Origin: Brevibacillus ruminantium
GTDB lineage: Bacteria; Bacillota; Bacilli; Brevibacillales; Brevibacillaceae
Direction: 5' to 3'
Length of the DNA stretch: 64,000 nt
Assembly: GCF_023746555.1 (NCBI RefSeq)
Contig: NZ_CP098755.1
Location: 896,001-960,000, forward strand
This document shows positions 7,277-16,655 of this stretch, piece by piece. The number at the start of each line of letters is the position of its first letter. Positions within the stretch are counted from its first letter, which is position 1. Position numbers and translations under genes: made by a program. Below the pieces are notes generated by a model, which was not told where the DNA came from, did not search any database, and saw only the letters and a list, made by a program, of their open reading frames with translations.

Positions 7277-8560
7277 GTGATATCCACACTATTTATCTGC
7301 CTGGCTGTTCTCTTCGTCATCAGTGTTCCGATCGCCGTATCGCTGGGATTTTCATCGGTAATCGCCTTGCAAACCCATGACATTCCGTTGGTTACGCTGG
7401 CCCAAAGCGTGTATGAAAGCCTCGATTCCTTTTCGCTCATGGCGATCCCGTTTTTTATCCTGGCGGGCAACCTGATGCAGACGGGGGGCATCTCCAAACG
7501 GCTGATCGCGCTTGCCAATGTGCTGGTTGGCTGGTTCCGGGGCGGACTGGGCTCGGTTGCCGTCGTGACGTCCATGTTCTTCGCCACCATTTCCGGGTCT
7601 TCGGCGGCGACGACAGCAGCAATTGGCTCCACTCTGATTCCCGAGATGGAGAAAAAGAAATATCCCAAGCCTTTTGCCACGTCTCTATGTGCCGCATCCG
7701 GCGAGCTGGGCTCGATTATTCCGCCGTCCATCCCGATGGTCGTCTACGGGCTTGTGGCAAACGTATCGGTTGGCAGTCTGTTTCTCGCCGGTTTTATCCC
7801 GGGCCTTCTGATTGGTCTTTCTCTGATCTTAACGGTGATAGTTACGGCTCGCATCAAAGGCTTTGACTTGGTAGAAAGGCGAAACCTGGGCGACTGGTTC
7901 AAAGAGCTGGTCCGCGTGTTCGCCGACTCGTTTCTCGCACTGCTAATGCCGGTCATTATTCTGGGCGGGATCTACAAAGGGATCTTTACTCCAACAGAAG
8001 CATCTGTAGTGGCAGTCATCTACGGTTTTATTGTCGGGAAATTTATCTACCGGGAAATCAAATGGTCCAATCTGCTGGCCATCTTGTCTCGCTCCGCCGT
8101 TTCCACGGCGATTATCATGGTCATTGTCGCGTTTGCCTCTATCTTTGCCTACATATTGACCATGCAGCAAGTCCCGCACGAAGTCGGCAAAGCGATTACG
8201 CAAATCTCGGACAGCCCGATTCTCTTTCTGATCCTGGTCAACATCTTCTTGTTTATCACCGGAATGTTTATGGAAACGTTGGCTTCGATCATCATCATCG
8301 CTCCGATCTTCGCACCGGTGGCGATCCAGTACGGCATTGATCCCGTTCATTTTGGAATGATCATGATTGTCAATCTGGCAATCGGCATGGTGACTCCGCC
8401 AGTCGGCGTAAACCTGTTCGTAGCCTGCCAGATTGCCAACCTGCGGATCGACCAACTGATTCGGCCGCTCCTGTTGTTCCTGACCGTGCTGGTTTTCGAT
8501 GTCCTGCTGATCAGCTACGTGCCGGCACTGTCCACCTGGCTGCCGTCTTTCTTGAAATAG
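7277..8560 (+). CDS. TRAP transporter large permease (DctM family)
   Basis: A 427-residue protein with about 12 membrane segments, the ion-coupled translocation subunit of a TRAP importer. FILAGNLMQTGGISKRLIALA, SGSSAATTAAIGS and GMVTPPVGVNLFVA are conserved DctM segments. It starts at GTG (7277) right after GAGAGGGGG, four bases after the small permease, so the two are translationally close. The substrate cannot be read from this subunit; the partner genes suggest an organic acid. Confidence 0.93.
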   Translation: MISTLFICLAVLFVISVPIAVSLGFSSVIALQTHDIPLVTLAQSVYESLDSFSLMAIPFFILAGNLMQTGGISKRLIALANVLVGWFRGGLGSVAVVTSMFFATISGSSAATTAAIGSTLIPEMEKKKYPKPFATSLCAASGELGSIIPPSIPMVVYGLVANVSVGSLFLAGFIPGLLIGLSLILTVIVTARIKGFDLVERRNLGDWFKELVRVFADSFLALLMPVIILGGIYKGIFTPTEASVVAVIYGFIVGKFIYREIKWSNLLAILSRSAVSTAIIMVIVAFASIFAYILTMQQVPHEVGKAITQISDSPILFLILVNIFLFITGMFMETLASIIIIAPIFAPVAIQYGIDPVHFGMIMIVNLAIGMVTPPVGVNLFVACQIANLRIDQLIRPLLLFLTVLVFDVLLISYVPALSTWLPSFLK

Positions 8561-8605
8561 GCAATTCGTAAACTTTTTCTATAGAACAAAGGGGGAGATG
8601 TAAGT

Positions 8606-9652
8606 ATGAAGAAACAATTGCTGATCGCAATGATTTCTGGTGTTTTTGCTCTATCGACCGTGTTGGCCGGCTGTTCCGGCGGCTCCGGCGGCACCGAGTC
8701 CAGTTCCAAAGGTTCCGCCAGCGCTGCTGAAAGCGACAAAGTGGTGAAGCTGAATCTGGGCCACATCCTGACACCGGAAAGCCACTACCAGGTCATGGTC
8801 AACAAGCTGGTGGAGCTTGCCGACCAGAAGTCAAACGGAACGATTAAAATCACGGCATTCCCGCAATCGCAATTGGGCGGAGAGGTCAAAATGATTCAAT
8901 CCGCTCGCTCCGGAACCCTGGGCATGTTTATCACAGGTCAAGCGGCGCTGGAGAATACCGTAAAGGAATATGCGATTCTTGACCTTCCTTACCTGTTCGA
9001 CGATATCGATCAAGCCAACAAGGTACTGAAGGGAGATGTCGGCAAAAAGTATCTGGAAATGCTCAAGCAGCATGATCTGGTTGGTCTGGGATGGCTGTCT
9101 GCCATGGAACGCAACATCTTCTCCACCAAACCAGTTAGAACAGTGGAGGATATGAAGGCACTCAAAATTCGTGTAATGCAAGCTCCCGGCTATGTCAAAA
9201 CCTTTGAGCAGCTCGGGGCGCAGCCAACTCCCATGTCTTATGCCGAAGTGTATCTGTCGTTGCAGCAAGGGGTAATCGATGGCGGTGACATCTCCCCGGA
9301 CCAGTTTATGATGGACAAGTTTGTGGAAGTGGCGAAATACTACAACCTGACGAAAACGCATTATCTGCCTGCTCTGTTGGTCATGTCCAAAAAGAACTGG
9401 GATGAGATGTCGCCGAATCAGCAGAAAGCGTTGCAGGAAGCAGCCGATGAAGCCCTTCAGGTAGGGATTGATTTCTACAAGCAGTCTTATGCGGAATCTC
9501 TGGAAAAAGCCAAACAGCAGGGTGTGCAAATCATCGAAACAGATCTGAGCGGGTTCAAGCAGCAGGCGGAAAAAACGCACGAGAGCTTGCTGCAGGACAT
9601 TCCGAATGGAAAAGAACTGTATGAAGAAATCCAAAAAGCAAAAAAACAGTGA
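8606..9652 (+). CDS. TRAP transporter substrate-binding lipoprotein (DctP family)
   Basis: A 348-residue extracytoplasmic solute receptor. The N-terminus is a lipoprotein signal (MKKQLL..., lipobox LAGC with Cys near residue 23), followed by a Gly/Ser-rich tether. The mature part carries the DctP pattern, including LGHILTPESHYQ, the conserved Arg that clamps a ligand carboxylate in KIRVMQAPGY, and GGDISPDQFMMDKF. It would capture an organic acid and hand it to the DctQ/DctM permease. GGGGGAG lies before the ATG. It is third in the operon. Confidence 0.93.
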   Translation: MKKQLLIAMISGVFALSTVLAGCSGGSGGTESSSKGSASAAESDKVVKLNLGHILTPESHYQVMVNKLVELADQKSNGTIKITAFPQSQLGGEVKMIQSARSGTLGMFITGQAALENTVKEYAILDLPYLFDDIDQANKVLKGDVGKKYLEMLKQHDLVGLGWLSAMERNIFSTKPVRTVEDMKALKIRVMQAPGYVKTFEQLGAQPTPMSYAEVYLSLQQGVIDGGDISPDQFMMDKFVEVAKYYNLTKTHYLPALLVMSKKNWDEMSPNQQKALQEAADEALQVGIDFYKQSYAESLEKAKQQGVQIIETDLSGFKQQAEKTHESLLQDIPNGKELYEEIQKAKKQ

Positions 9653-9706
9653 CAGTAGCAGCAACCAAAATTTCCATATAGAAAAAACAGCGAGGAGCAG
9701 ATAAAC

Positions 9707-10597
9707 ATGGCAACCATTCAAGGAGCTTATCCCGTACTCATTACACCGATGACCGAGGCACAGGAGATCGATTGGGGCGGCGTCAAAAACAACGTCAACT
9801 ACTTCGTGGAGCAAGGAGTTGCGGGGATTGTCATCAACGGAAGCACCGGGGAATTTGTAAGCCTGTCAAAAGAAGAGAAATTTCAAATGGTAGAAACGGT
9901 CATGAAAGAAGTAAAGGGCCGCATTCCGGTGATCGTGGGAACGGCTGCGGAAACGACGAAGGAAGTGATCGAAAATACAAAGCAGGCTGAAGCATACGGG
10001 GCGGATTGCGCGCTGATCATCAACTCTTATTACTGCAAACCGAAAGAAGAAGAGATTTTCTTTCACTTTAAACAGGTCTCCGATGCGGTAAATATCCCGA
10101 TCATGCTGTACAACAATCCGTTTACCTCGGGTGTTGACATGAGCACAGAGCTGATGCTGCGGATCGGGAAAGAGTGTGAAAAAGTCACCCATATCAAGGA
10201 GTCGAGCGGCGATATCCGCAAGGCAAGAGATCTGGTGAGACAAGGAAATGTTCAGGTTTTCTGCGGTTCGGAGGATTTGGTCATGGAGTCGTATTTGGTG
10301 GGGGCGACCGGCTGGATTTCCGTCGCCGGGAACGTCGTGCCCAAGCTGGTTACCGACATGTTCAATCATTTCCGAAAAGGCGAGCTGGAACAAGCCTGGG
10401 CGATCAATGACAGTATTTTGCCGCTTTGCACGTTCCTTGAAGGCTCCGGAAAATATGTGCAGATCGTCAAACGTGCAATGGAACTGAACGGTCAGGCAGG
10501 CGGCCCGTCCCGCTATCCGCGTCTGGGATTGACTGCAGAGGAAGATCAAAAGCTGAAGGATATTTTGGCAAGCCTGACTGCTGGGGCGCGGGCATAA
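9707..10597 (+). CDS. DapA/NanA-family aldolase or dehydratase
   Basis: A 296-residue TIM-barrel lyase of the dihydrodipicolinate synthase/N-acetylneuraminate lyase superfamily. GSTGEF (near residue 47) binds the carboxylate of an alpha-keto acid, YNNP contributes the catalytic Tyr (near 137) and HIKESSGD holds the Schiff-base Lys (near 165). Placed between TRAP transporter genes and an aldehyde dehydrogenase gene, it is more likely a catabolic enzyme than lysine-pathway DapA. Examples of such roles are a keto-deoxy sugar acid dehydratase or a pyrroline-hydroxycarboxylate deaminase. The true substrate is not readable from the sequence. Confidence 0.85.
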   Translation: MATIQGAYPVLITPMTEAQEIDWGGVKNNVNYFVEQGVAGIVINGSTGEFVSLSKEEKFQMVETVMKEVKGRIPVIVGTAAETTKEVIENTKQAEAYGADCALIINSYYCKPKEEEIFFHFKQVSDAVNIPIMLYNNPFTSGVDMSTELMLRIGKECEKVTHIKESSGDIRKARDLVRQGNVQVFCGSEDLVMESYLVGATGWISVAGNVVPKLVTDMFNHFRKGELEQAWAINDSILPLCTFLEGSGKYVQIVKRAMELNGQAGGPSRYPRLGLTAEEDQKLKDILASLTAGARA

Positions 10598-10653
10598 ATA
10601 GAGAAGACAGAAACAGATAGGGAGCGGGAGAGAAATCGTTAGGAGGCACGAGC

Positions 10654-12138
10654 ATGCTAACAGAACAAATTGCATTAAAGCCAAAAGTGAAAGCGTTTCT
10701 GGAAGGGAAGATCGAGCTTTTCATCGACGGACAATTTGTGCCGGCCATCAGCGCAAAGACATTTGAAACGTATAATCCGGCGACAGAAGAAGTGCTTGCT
10801 TCCGTCAGCGAAGCGCAGGAAGAAGATGTAGAGATCGCGGTGCAAGCTGCGCGGCGGGCATTTGAAAAAGGGCCATGGCCCGAACTGAGTGCGGCAGAAA
10901 GAGCGCGCTTGATCTACAAGCTGGCTGATCTGATTGAAGAGCATGGAGAAGAACTGGCCCAATTGGAAGCGCTGGACAATGGGAAACCATATCACGTCGC
11001 CTTGCAAGACGATATCCCGGCAACCGTCGAACATTACCGCTATTACGCCGGTTGGGCTACGAAAATCCTGGGCCAAACAACACCGATTTCTCCGAACTAT
11101 TTCAACTATACCCGTCATGAACCGATTGGAGTTGTCGGTCAGATTATTCCCTGGAACTATCCGTTGGTCATGGCCGCGTGGAAAATGGGTGCCGCTCTTG
11201 CGACAGGTTGTACGATTGTCTTGAAGCCTGCCGAGCAAACGCCGTTATCCCTGCTGTATACGGCACAGCTTTTTAAAGAAGCCGGTTTCCCGGACGGTGT
11301 CGTGAATTTCGTACCTGGATTTGGTCAAACAGCAGGGGCAGCGATTGTCAATCATCCCGACGTCGACAAAGTGGCATTTACCGGTTCCACAGACACGGGG
11401 AAATACATCATGCGCCAGGCAGCGGAAACAATCAAGCATGTGACGTTGGAGCTTGGCGGAAAATCGCCCAATATCATTTTAGAAGATGCCGATGTGTCAG
11501 CGGCGATCACAGGTGCTTTCAACGGGATCATGTACAACCATGGGCAAAACTGCAGCGCAGGCTCCCGCGTGTTTGTCCATCGAAAGCATTACGATACCGT
11601 AGTGGAAGAACTGGCGAGACTGGCCAACCTTGTAAAGCTGGGGCCGGGCATGGAAACGGGCACGGAAATGGGGCCGCTTGTTTCCAAAAAGCAGCAAGAG
11701 CGTGTACTCGGTTATATCGAAAAGGGAAAAGCCGAAGGGGCCAGACTGGTAGCCGGCGGAGGGAAAGCGTTTGAAACAGGCTACTTTGTCCAACCGACCG
11801 TATTTGCTGACGTCACCGATGAGATGGTCATCGCAAAAGAAGAAATATTTGGCCCTGTAGTTGTCGTGCTGTCGTTCGACACGGTGGAAGAAGTGATCGA
11901 ACGGGCAAATAACACGCCATATGGACTTGCCGCTGGTGTATGGACAGAGAACATTAAAACCGCGTATCAAGTAGCGAACCGCCTGAAAGCAGGCACCGTC
12001 TGGATTAATGATTACAACCTGGAAGACGCGGCAGCTCCGTTCGGCGGCTATAAACAGTCAGGGATCGGACGTGAAATGGGCTCCTATGCACTCGACAACT
12101 ACACCGAAGTGAAAAGCGTTTGGGTCAACTTGAAATAA
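10654..12138 (+). CDS. NAD(P)-dependent aldehyde dehydrogenase
   Basis: A 494-residue member of the classical ALDH superfamily. The catalytic Cys is in NHGQNCSAGS (near residue 297), the general-base Glu in LELGGKSPNII (near 263), and PWNYPLVMAAWK is the cofactor-binding stretch. The sequence resembles betaine-aldehyde and semialdehyde dehydrogenases. As the last gene of the TRAP/DapA-family operon it would oxidise the semialdehyde made by the preceding lyase, for example alpha-ketoglutarate semialdehyde, but this is inferred from context. AGGAGG precedes the ATG. A terminator follows about 95 bp downstream. Confidence 0.9.
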   Translation: MLTEQIALKPKVKAFLEGKIELFIDGQFVPAISAKTFETYNPATEEVLASVSEAQEEDVEIAVQAARRAFEKGPWPELSAAERARLIYKLADLIEEHGEELAQLEALDNGKPYHVALQDDIPATVEHYRYYAGWATKILGQTTPISPNYFNYTRHEPIGVVGQIIPWNYPLVMAAWKMGAALATGCTIVLKPAEQTPLSLLYTAQLFKEAGFPDGVVNFVPGFGQTAGAAIVNHPDVDKVAFTGSTDTGKYIMRQAAETIKHVTLELGGKSPNIILEDADVSAAITGAFNGIMYNHGQNCSAGSRVFVHRKHYDTVVEELARLANLVKLGPGMETGTEMGPLVSKKQQERVLGYIEKGKAEGARLVAGGGKAFETGYFVQPTVFADVTDEMVIAKEEIFGPVVVVLSFDTVEEVIERANNTPYGLAAGVWTENIKTAYQVANRLKAGTVWINDYNLEDAAAPFGGYKQSGIGREMGSYALDNYTEVKSVWVNLK

Positions 12139-12233
12139 CCACAGGCAAACCACAGGCATGTCGTCGATGCTGAACCCAGACGGTATGCCGGAGGGGCAAC
12201 CTCCAGAAAAATCGACTATATAATGAAGAAACA

Positions 12234-12278
12234 GGACAGCTCCAATCCATTATGGGAGTTGTCCCTTTTGCATTTTTT
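12234..12278 (+). terminator. Rho-independent terminator of the TRAP operon
   Basis: GGACAGCTCC (12234-12243) and GGAGTTGTCC (12255-12264) form a 10-bp stem with one G-U pair, followed by CTTTTGCATTTTTT. Confidence 0.85.
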
Positions 12279-12369
12279 AGGAAAATGAGATTCAGCTATC
12301 CCAAAATCGTATGGCCGATATATAATTTTGGTACTCATATCAGGAGATGGGATTGGGGCGTTCGGCGGA

Positions 12370-13284
12370 ATGAATGCGGACTATCAAGAAAGAATCGAAA
12401 AAGTGATCACCTATATAAAGGAAAACAGTGAGCAAAAACTTACGCTGGATCAATTGGCAGCCGTTTCGAACTTTTCGAAGTACCATTTTGCCAGAATCTT
12501 TACAGCGATTGTCGGTGTGACACCCGTAGCCTTTGTCAATCGAGTGCGGGTGCAAAAGGCGGCTTCTCAGTTGGTGGAGACCGACCAGGCCATTTTGGCG
12601 ATTGCCAATCAATGCGGTTTCGAATCCCTGTCCACCTTCCATGCTCTTTTTAAGAAGTACTATGCCAAGACTCCCAGCGAGGTGAGGAAAAACGCCAGGA
12701 AAAATAGCAATTTTTCGTCATTTCTCAGCAATCAGCAGGAAGAGTTAGCCCCTCTCGCTGATTACAATAGAAAGAGGAAAAATCCTCTTTTGGAAAGGGC
12801 TTGGCAGAATATGATCACAATCAAGGAGCTTCCTGAACATGAAGTGGCATATGTCCGGCATGTTGGCAGTTATCTGGATACGCATGTTGCCTGGGACAAG
12901 CTGGGACGTTGGGCAAGCAGGCAGGAGTTAACTCCGCGCAATCAACAGTTTATCGGCATCTCCCTGGATGACGGAAACCTGGTCGAGGAATATGCTTGTC
13001 GTTATGATGCTTGCGTCACATTGCCACAGGGATTCGAGAAACGCGGTCATCAAAAGGATGTAGCATTTCAAACGCTAGCGGGCGGTTTGTACGCCCGGTA
13101 TCCTTATTACGACACCGTGGAGAAATTTGTCCTGGCCTATCAAAGCGTATTTCGCCTATGGCTGCCAAATAGTGAGTATGATGCCGACGATCGGCCCTGC
13201 CTTGAATTTTGCATGAATGATCCTGCCAGGGACCCGGAAGGAAAATGTAAAGTCGATTTGTACATACCAATCAAAAAGAAATGA
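12370..13284 (+). CDS. AraC-family regulator with GyrI-like effector domain
   Basis: A 304-residue transcription factor. Residues 1-105 hold the double helix-turn-helix of AraC/XylS proteins (LDQLAAVSNFSKYHFARIF and AILAIANQCGFESLSTFHALFKKYY). From about residue 155 comes a GyrI-like ligand-binding domain (ITIKELPEHEVAYVRHVGSY ... VDLYIPI). The family includes drug-responsive regulators such as Rob and SoxS relatives. The ATG at 12370 is chosen because TATAAT at 12321-12326 looks like a promoter -10 element, which would put the transcript start after the upstream TTG at 12328. The ribosome binding site for the ATG is weak, so the start is uncertain. Confidence 0.85.
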   Translation: MNADYQERIEKVITYIKENSEQKLTLDQLAAVSNFSKYHFARIFTAIVGVTPVAFVNRVRVQKAASQLVETDQAILAIANQCGFESLSTFHALFKKYYAKTPSEVRKNARKNSNFSSFLSNQQEELAPLADYNRKRKNPLLERAWQNMITIKELPEHEVAYVRHVGSYLDTHVAWDKLGRWASRQELTPRNQQFIGISLDDGNLVEEYACRYDACVTLPQGFEKRGHQKDVAFQTLAGGLYARYPYYDTVEKFVLAYQSVFRLWLPNSEYDADDRPCLEFCMNDPARDPEGKCKVDLYIPIKKK

Positions 13285-13312
13285 TCAGAACAGTATGGAA
13301 GGAAGATGAGAA

Positions 13313-14200
13313 TTGGGCATTTTCATAGATCGGGTAGAGTGGGTAGACAAAAGTGATAAGCTGGATGATTTGTTGCGCAAAGCGGCTCTCGTAACCACAG
13401 AGCCGATGGAACAAGGCTTTGAAGCAGAAGTCATCAAGATCAATATAGAGAAAGAAAGCTATGTGTGGAAAGTATGGAATAAGCGTTCCAAGCCGGATAT
13501 TCGGTTTCAATTTCACTTGTTGAATGCCCTTTATCAGCAAGGTGTATCTGTCTCAAAGCCCGTGGGGTGGGGAATTGATGCAAACGCGGATCATGTGCTG
13601 CTCACGACCTTTGACGGCATCCCTGTTCATAAGCTGTCAGATCAGAAAATGACCGAAATGGCAAAACTCCTGGCCCATATCCACCGCATCCGCGTGGAAG
13701 AGCTGGGAAATCTCCGTCTGCCGCAGCACGATTTTATCGACTATTTTTATCCGGGAGTGAAAGAACACGCTGACATCTATCAGGCGGTAACCTCTCTGGT
13801 TCCCCTCATACCGATCAAGCAGGATTGTATCATTCACGGCGATTTCCACTTGAAAAACATCTTGGAGGAGCAGGACAGGATCACCGTAATCGACTGGACG
13901 AATGCACAGATAGGGGATGCGCGATATGATTTCGTCTGGTCACTGATCCTGATGAAGCTGTATATCCCGGAGCGGTATGCCGCCGTGTTTCGGTCTGCCT
14001 ATCTGCTGGAGCATCCGATCCAGGAGAAAGAACTTGCCGTTTTTGAAGCGCTGGCTTGCCTCAGATGGACGCTGCTGAACAGATACGGCGGCACACCAAG
14101 TGGGCCAGACACCATTGAGCGGCTTAAGAGTTTGGTTACTCACAATCCGTTTTTGCAAGAGTGCGGGTTCACAGACATTCCGATCAAAAATAGAGAGTGA
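13313..14200 (+). CDS. APH-family phosphotransferase-like protein
   Basis: A 295-residue protein of the aminoglycoside phosphotransferase/choline kinase fold. The catalytic loop IHGDFHLKN (near residue 179) and the metal-binding VIDWTNAQIGDARYD (near 193) are intact, so it probably phosphorylates a small hydroxylated molecule with ATP. The substrate is unknown, and most such chromosomal proteins are not proven resistance enzymes. The start is a TTG at 13313 with GGAAGG at good spacing. It follows the AraC gene by 28 bp and precedes an acetyltransferase gene by 11 bp, so the three may form one operon. Confidence 0.8.
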   Translation: MGIFIDRVEWVDKSDKLDDLLRKAALVTTEPMEQGFEAEVIKINIEKESYVWKVWNKRSKPDIRFQFHLLNALYQQGVSVSKPVGWGIDANADHVLLTTFDGIPVHKLSDQKMTEMAKLLAHIHRIRVEELGNLRLPQHDFIDYFYPGVKEHADIYQAVTSLVPLIPIKQDCIIHGDFHLKNILEEQDRITVIDWTNAQIGDARYDFVWSLILMKLYIPERYAAVFRSAYLLEHPIQEKELAVFEALACLRWTLLNRYGGTPSGPDTIERLKSLVTHNPFLQECGFTDIPIKNRE

Positions 14201-14211
14201 GTGGGGAAGGA

Positions 14212-14781
14212 ATGAATATCGAAGCAGTCTTTGGGGAGTTTCCGATCCTAAAATCCGATCGTTTCGTTTTGAAGAAGATTGAAGATCACCATCTGGACGA
14301 CGTTTTTGACATTTACAGCAACGACAAGGTATTTGCGTACTGCGGCATCATCCCGAAACACAAAAAAGAGACGGTAAAAAACATGATCGGGCATTTTGAG
14401 AGAGACTATCAGAAAAAGGCAAGGATCAAGTGGGGGATATTCGCCAACGATCAGCCCGACCGCTTGCTTGGAATCATCGAAGCTTTTGATTTTCAGCAAA
14501 AGGTAAGCATGGTGACGGTTGGCTACTTTTTGGCAGAAGCGCACTGGGGAAAAGGGATTGCGACGGAAGCGGTAAAGATCTTGCTCCATTTTTTGTTTAC
14601 GGAGGTCAACGTCAACAGAGTTCAGGCCGAAGTGATGCCTCCCAACGAGCCTTCCAAGAGGGTGTTGTTAAAAAACGGCTTCGTGAAAGAAGGAACCCTG
14701 CGACAAGCAGCACTGTGGTCGGGTAAAGGTATCGTCGATTTGGAGATTTTCGGCATGTTAAAAGAAGAGTATGGAAGATGA
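14212..14781 (+). CDS. GNAT N-acetyltransferase (RimJ/RimL type)
   Basis: A 189-residue acetyl-CoA-dependent acetyltransferase. FPILKSDRFVLKKI at the N-terminus, VTVGYFLAEAHWGKGIATEAV (the acetyl-CoA loop, about residues 100-120) and MPPNEPSKRVLLKNGFVKEG are the classic RimJ/RimL pattern that acetylates protein N-termini or small amines. The ATG at 14212 follows GGGGAAGG; an upstream GTG overlapping the previous stop is less likely. It is the last gene before a perfect terminator. Confidence 0.85.
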   Translation: MNIEAVFGEFPILKSDRFVLKKIEDHHLDDVFDIYSNDKVFAYCGIIPKHKKETVKNMIGHFERDYQKKARIKWGIFANDQPDRLLGIIEAFDFQQKVSMVTVGYFLAEAHWGKGIATEAVKILLHFLFTEVNVNRVQAEVMPPNEPSKRVLLKNGFVKEGTLRQAALWSGKGIVDLEIFGMLKEEYGR

Positions 14782-14836
14782 TGAAGAGCTTGATCAGGAA
14801 TAGCATGAAAGAATCAGATCAGGCTGCGAAAAAATG

Positions 14837-14875
14837 AAAGGAAGGGCGCCGAGCTTTGGCCCCTTCCTTTTGTTT
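14837..14875 (+). terminator. Rho-independent terminator
   Basis: A 10-bp perfect stem (AAAGGAAGGG / CCCTTCCTTT, right arm at 14861-14870) is followed by TGTTTGATG. It ends the AraC/APH/GNAT transcript. Confidence 0.8.
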
Positions 14876-15118
14876 GATGATACATGTGGTAATTTTCTAA
14901 ACGTGCGACTCTTTCCTTCGCACGAAGTGGAGCATCACGACGGTGGTCGAACCAAGTCACATAGAAACTTATCGTCCGCAGTGATCCCGCGTGTGTAGCC
15001 CCCGTCTTTATTGAGCAGTATATCCTTCTCGCAGCAACACACGCGGTGAAAATGGCATACAGGTCATAGTGGTACACGCCATGGAACAAATGCCAGATCG
15101 CAAAAACAAGCGTCAAGG
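14876..15118. other. Intergenic DNA without a supported gene
   Basis: Part of a 420-bp gap. A minus-strand frame across it (14814-15116) runs through the terminator, lacks a ribosome binding site and resembles no family I know. It could be decayed coding DNA, but nothing specific is recognisable. Confidence 0.35.
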
Positions 15119-15119
15119 C

Positions 15120-15158
15120 AAAGACAAAAAAACAAAAATCCCCACCGATGAGTGGGGA
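15120..15158 (-). terminator. Rho-independent terminator of the serine hydrolase gene
   Basis: Read on the minus strand, CCCCAC-TCATCG-GTGGGG is followed by ATTTTTGTTTTTTTG, about 45 bp after the stop codon of the exported serine hydrolase gene. Confidence 0.8.
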
Positions 15159-15203
15159 GTATGGAGGAGGGGATGGGACGGGGAAAGCTCGGAATCTCTT
15201 TCT

Positions 15204-16655
15204 CTATTTTAAAATTTCAACGATCTCCCGGAAGACGGTAATCTCTTCGCCCAGGTCCTCATCCGTGGAGTTTACGCTCGTTTTGACGATAATCACATTT
15301 TCATCCTGGTTTACGTAGATCGACTGTCCATAAATGCCGCTGGCGAGAATTTCTTTGCTGTTGGGGTTATTGCTAGGTGGAATCCACCACTGGTATTTGT
15401 AAAACGGAAAGCCTTCACTGCCAATGTACGTTTCTTTCACCCAATCTTCGGAAATGATCTGCTTTCCGTTCCAATTGCCGTTATTCAGGTAGAGACGGCC
15501 GATTTTCGCGTAATCCCGCAGGGTTGCATTCAGGTAAGCAAAGGTCATGTCATCACCGTGCAGGTCGGTGTTCCAGTTCGCGGGGCTTTCCATGCCGAGC
15601 GGCTTCCAGATTTTTTCCTCCAGATACTTGGAAGGTTGTTTGCCTGTCGTTTTCTTCAGGAGCATGCCGAGAACCTGTGTATCCGACCCTTTATAGGTAA
15701 AGGTGCCTGGCGGTGCAGCGGTGGTCAGCGTGGTCATCATTTCATTGAAGGATTTCTTCTTTACAAATAACGTCTGGTACCATTCGGTGAGAAAAGGCTC
15801 TTCATAGACCGGATATTTGACGCCGGAAGCCATGTTCAGGATATCCTTGATCGATACGCCGTCATAGCCGGAATCCTTCAGCTCGGGAAGATAATCGGTG
15901 ATCGGATCGTCGACGCTTTCGATATACCCTTCATCGATAGCGATGCCGACCAGAGCAGAGGTGATCGACTTTGACATGGACCATGACGTATTTAGCGCTT
16001 TTGCATCATTTCCATGGTAATAGCGTTCTGTCACCATTTTATCGTCTTTGATGACGAGCAGCCCTGTCGTTCCCGTTCGTTTCAACAGATCTTCAAATCT
16101 ATGTGTCTGCTTGTTGTATTGGTAGGTGAAGTTAGGCAGTCTGCGGGGTTTTTGATCGAACCGAAAGACATTTCGTTTATCATTGAGGATCTTGTAGCTG
16201 GGGAAAATTTTATCCATGGAGCGAAAGTTCTTGATGATTTTCTTTTTATCAAACAGGGTGAGAAATTTGGTGTGATCATACTTGGCGGATAACGCTCTTG
16301 CGGAATTCTCTTCGTAAAGACTGTCATTCTCAGGGGCAGGGTCCAGCTCAGATGGGGGAGCGTCTTCTTCAGAATCGCGGTTTTCACCAGTATCGGTATC
16401 TTCACCGGTACCGATATCCTCGCCAGTATCCTTTTCCTCATCATAAGCGGCATCCCCGCCACCGCGATCAACATCGGGCTTAACCGCTTCACTCGTCTGA
16501 CTGTCTTCTGCTTGCTCCAGGGCTTGTACGATTTGGGGGTCTGGATGAAGGCCTTCTGCGAAGGAAGGGGAGGGGAACACCAAGGTGTGGGTGCTGAGCA
16601 CTCCTGCCAGCAAGGCACTTACCGTTAACGGAAACAGCTTCACTTTCTTGGGCAT
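15204..16655 (-). CDS. Exported beta-lactamase-fold serine hydrolase with acidic linker
   Basis: A 483-residue secreted protein. A signal peptide covers about residues 1-33 (cleavage near SFA-EG). Residues 70-120 are an acidic, low-complexity linker with short DTGED/GTGED repeats. From about residue 170 comes a class C beta-lactamase/penicillin-binding-type catalytic domain. The SxxK motif is Ser226-Met-Ser-Lys229, with a TYKGSD segment that could give the YxS-like triad. The family includes esterases, 6-aminohexanoate-dimer hydrolases and D-peptidases, so beta-lactam resistance should not be assumed. The linker suggests the enzyme is held away from the membrane or wall. AAAGGAG precedes the ATG. 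Confidence 0.85.
   Translation of the reverse strand: MPKKVKLFPLTVSALLAGVLSTHTLVFPSPSFAEGLHPDPQIVQALEQAEDSQTSEAVKPDVDRGGGDAAYDEEKDTGEDIGTGEDTDTGENRDSEEDAPPSELDPAPENDSLYEENSARALSAKYDHTKFLTLFDKKKIIKNFRSMDKIFPSYKILNDKRNVFRFDQKPRRLPNFTYQYNKQTHRFEDLLKRTGTTGLLVIKDDKMVTERYYHGNDAKALNTSWSMSKSITSALVGIAIDEGYIESVDDPITDYLPELKDSGYDGVSIKDILNMASGVKYPVYEEPFLTEWYQTLFVKKKSFNEMMTTLTTAAPPGTFTYKGSDTQVLGMLLKKTTGKQPSKYLEEKIWKPLGMESPANWNTDLHGDDMTFAYLNATLRDYAKIGRLYLNNGNWNGKQIISEDWVKETYIGSEGFPFYKYQWWIPPSNNPNSKEILASGIYGQSIYVNQDENVIIVKTSVNSTDEDLGEEITVFREIVEILK

Noticed and set aside
14814-15116. Minus-strand frame of 100 codons between the acetyltransferase and serine hydrolase genes
   Set aside because: It contains the acetyltransferase terminator, lacks a start signal and resembles nothing known to me.
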